In this document: piece after piece, positions 62,440 to 64,000 of the stretch
Position numbering within the stretch: the first letter of the stretch is position 1
How the letters are laid out: every line of letters starts with the position of its first letter
Assembly (NCBI GenBank): GCA_963738185.1
Contig: CAVTVA010000003.1
Coordinates: forward strand, 2,294,001 to 2,358,000
Origin: AP-15 sp963738185
GTDB taxonomy: Bacteria > Pseudomonadota > Alphaproteobacteria > ATCC43930 > CGMCC-115725
DNA length: 64,000 bases
Direction: 5' to 3'
Position numbers and translations under genes: made by a program
Notes under the pieces: model-generated
What the model saw: the letters and a program-made list of their open reading frames with translations, nothing else
Databases searched by the model: none
Told to the model about the DNA's origin: nothing

Positions 62440-63732
62440 TCACCGCCGCCCCTTGACGGCGGCCGGCGAGACCAGCACCCGGTGGACCCGGCGGCCGTCC
62501 ATCTCGACCACCTCGAACTGGTAGCCGTTGGCGGTGATGCGGTCGGCGACCATCGGCACCCGGTTGAAGCGGGCCATCAGATAGCCGCCGAGGGTGTGGA
62601 AATCGGCATCCTCGCCCGACAGATGCGAGAGCCCGAGCACTTGTTTCAGCTCGTCGAGCCCAAGCATGCCGTCGATTAGAAAGGTGCCGTCGTCGCGGCG
62701 CACGACCTGCCGGTCGGCATCGATGTCGCCGACCAACGCTTCGAGCATGTCATTGAGGGCGACGAGCCCTTCGAGATCGCCGTATTCATCGACGACCAGC
62801 GCCATCGGCTCGCCCGAGCTCTTGAACACTTCGAGAGCGCGCAGCACGGTGACCGTGTTCGGCAGGTAAAGCGGCGCGCGCATCGCGGCGCGCACGTCAA
62901 AGGGCTGGCCCACCAAGCAGGCGGCGAGCAGATCCTTGGCCCGGACGATGCCGACCACCTGCTGCGAGCCGCCCTGCACCACCGGAAAGCGGGAATGAGC
63001 GCTGCCGCGCAGCTTGGCCCGGTTCTCCGCCTCCGGATCGTCGAGATCGAGCCACTCGATCTGGGTGCGCGGGGTCATCACCGCGCTGATCCGGCGGTCA
63101 CCGAGCCGCAGCGCCATCTCGACAATCTCGGTCTCGGCCTGCGGAATATGCCCGGTCGCCGCACCCTCGCGCAGCATGAAGCTGATCTCTTCATCGGTCA
63201 CCGGCGCGGTCGCTTCGCGGCGCAACGGCAAGAGCTGCAGCACCAGGTCGGTCGAGGTGCTTAAAAACCATTCGATCGGCGCGCCAAACCGGGCCAGCGC
63301 CCGCATCAGCCGCGCCAAAGCCGCGGCGATGCGCTCGGGGTGGGCCAGTGCTACCCGCTTTGGCACCAGCTCGCCGATGATCAGCGACAGATAGGCGATC
63401 GCCAGAACCACGATCGCCATGCTGATCGCGTGCGCGTAGCGCCCGATCAGGCCGGACTGGCTCGCCAGCACCGATTGCAGGCGTTCGCCCAGGGTGGCCT
63501 GGCCGAAGGTGCCAGACAGCACCGCGATCACGGTGATGCCGATCTGCACCGTGGACAACAGCCGCGACGGGTCGGATTTGAGCTCGAGCGCCGCCGGAGC
63601 GCCGAGATTGCCGGCGTCGGCGAGCGTCTTCAGCCGTGCCGTCCTGGACGAGACCAGCGCAATCTCGGCCATCGCGAAAAAGCCGTTGAGCAGGATCAGC
63701 AGAAGGACGACCGTGATCGGCACAATCAGCAT
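62440..63732 (-). CDS. CNNM/CorC-HlyC family membrane protein (hemolysin-like)
   Basis: The 430-residue protein has an N-terminal CNNM/DUF21 membrane domain (about 1-195, LLLILLNGFFAMAEIALVSS and LIIGELVPKRVALAHPERIA), two CBS domains (about 215-335, AVMTPRTQIEWLDLDDPEA and MALVVDEYGDLEGLVALNDM), and a C-terminal CorC_HlyC domain (about 350-428). These proteins are linked to Mg2+/Co2+ efflux or homeostasis; the hemolysin name is historical. The ATG at 63732 (MLIVPITV) is chosen over the GTG at 63738 because of spacing to GGGG upstream. Confidence 0.92.
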   Translation of the reverse strand: MLIVPITVVLLLILLNGFFAMAEIALVSSRTARLKTLADAGNLGAPAALELKSDPSRLLSTVQIGITVIAVLSGTFGQATLGERLQSVLASQSGLIGRYAHAISMAIVVLAIAYLSLIIGELVPKRVALAHPERIAAALARLMRALARFGAPIEWFLSTSTDLVLQLLPLRREATAPVTDEEISFMLREGAATGHIPQAETEIVEMALRLGDRRISAVMTPRTQIEWLDLDDPEAENRAKLRGSAHSRFPVVQGGSQQVVGIVRAKDLLAACLVGQPFDVRAAMRAPLYLPNTVTVLRALEVFKSSGEPMALVVDEYGDLEGLVALNDMLEALVGDIDADRQVVRRDDGTFLIDGMLGLDELKQVLGLSHLSGEDADFHTLGGYLMARFNRVPMVADRITANGYQFEVVEMDGRRVHRVLVSPAAVKGRR

Positions 63733-63742
63733 CGCCACTGCC

Positions 63743-63790
63743 CCGTTCGATAGCGGCGCGTTCCATCGCGGCCCGTTCGATGGCGGCGCG
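63743..63790. repeat. 18-bp direct repeat upstream of the CNNM gene
   Basis: CCGTTCGATAGCGGCGCG (63743-63760) and CCGTTCGATGGCGGCGCG (63773-63790) differ by one base and lie just upstream of the CNNM/CorC start. They could be a duplicated regulatory site or a chance duplication. Confidence 0.6.
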
Positions 63791-63933
63791 CGTCCCGGGC
63801 GCCGGCAGCAGGAGATGAGATCGCCCGCACTGTGGGCCGCCGCTGACGGGCGCAGCCTGCGGCCGGAACAGCGGCTTGCAAGACGCGCCTTGGGCCGGTA
63901 GATCGACCCGGCTCGCCGGCATGCTCGCGAGTG

Positions 63934-64000
63934 TCAGCGCGAATAGAACTCGACGACGAGATTTGGCTCCATCGATACCGGGTAGGGCACGTCCGCCGGC
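63934..64000 (-). CDS. rpsD: 30S ribosomal protein S4, C-terminal fragment (truncated by window edge)
   Basis: Only the last 21 codons and the TGA lie in the window. They encode PADVPYPVSMEPNLVVEFYS plus a final Arg, the highly conserved C-terminus of S4. S4 initiates assembly of the 30S subunit. The stop is at 63934-63936. The gene continues beyond position 64000 and was too short here to be seen as a normal open frame. Confidence 0.92.
   Translation of the reverse strand, partial: PADVPYPVSMEPNLVVEFYSR

Noticed and set aside
63191..63922. 243-codon frame overlapping the CNNM gene and the region upstream
   Set aside because: It is an out-of-frame shadow of the CNNM membrane domain plus the 18-bp repeats.
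1..64000. CRISPR arrays, tRNA/rRNA genes, transposases, prophage and toxin-antitoxin genes
   Set aside because: I scanned for these and found no regularly spaced repeats, cloverleaf-like RNA genes or recognisable mobile-element proteins; short tRNAs could still be missed by eye.

Overview
The window is about 64 kb of very GC-rich, gene-dense DNA from an alphaproteobacterium. The best fit is a Rhodospirillales/Acetobacterales-type lineage. This rests on the yajC-secD-secF block followed by an Mth938-like gene, the serS-pcm-nlpD-like block, and a long pentose-phosphate operon containing a fused transaldolase/glucose-6-phosphate isomerase. The species cannot be named from the sequence. I see no rRNA, tRNA, CRISPR array, prophage or transposase. 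The left edge cuts a molybdenum hydroxylase large-subunit gene. The right edge cuts rpsD, of which only the last 21 codons and the stop remain.

Layout. 0-10 kb: envelope and secretion housekeeping (Spy-like periplasmic protein, Mth938-like protein, secF, secD, yajC, DUF815 ATPase, NlpD-like lipoprotein, pcm, serS). 10-20 kb: an accessory, probably catabolic stretch (acyl-CoA ligase, enoyl-CoA hydratase, Rieske oxygenase, GMC oxidoreductase, amidohydrolase) with several palindromic repeats and small orphan genes. 19-24 kb: a GldA/F/G-like ABC system with a DUF4340 protein. 24-33 kb: signalling and stress genes (membrane/[2Fe-2S]/adenylate cyclase fusion, PAS-HisKA_2 kinase, glutathione peroxidase, CDGSH protein) plus thrB-rnhA and a HIT protein. 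33-39 kb: amidase, 2-hydroxyacid dehydrogenase and the queuosine genes tgt-queF-queG. 39-44 kb: a glycosyltransferase and a GDP-D-glycero-D-manno-heptose operon (hddA, gmhA, fused hddC-gmhB). 44-50 kb: comM, a histidine kinase, an NrtR-like regulator, an isocitrate-lyase-family enzyme and folD. 50-61.4 kb: nine co-directional genes (gntK, tkt, tal-pgi, gnd, zwf, rpe, pgl, rpiA, HAD phosphatase) encoding the whole pentose phosphate pathway. 61.5-64 kb: an RskA-like membrane protein, a DUF1640-like protein, a CNNM/CorC protein and rpsD.

The most striking cross-cutting observation is that seven otherwise well-conserved genes (secD, a GMC oxidoreductase, an amidohydrolase, an ABC ATPase, a histidine kinase, a HAD hydrolase and gnd) are each broken by one apparent extra base. 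In every case the shift has the same sign, and removing one base restores a full-length family member. Assembly or consensus error is the simplest explanation. No wholly new system is evident. The leads most worth following are this uniform +1 pattern, the membrane-histidine/ferredoxin/cyclase fusion, the RskA fragment paired with a DUF1640-like protein, and the compound palindromes near 10 kb.
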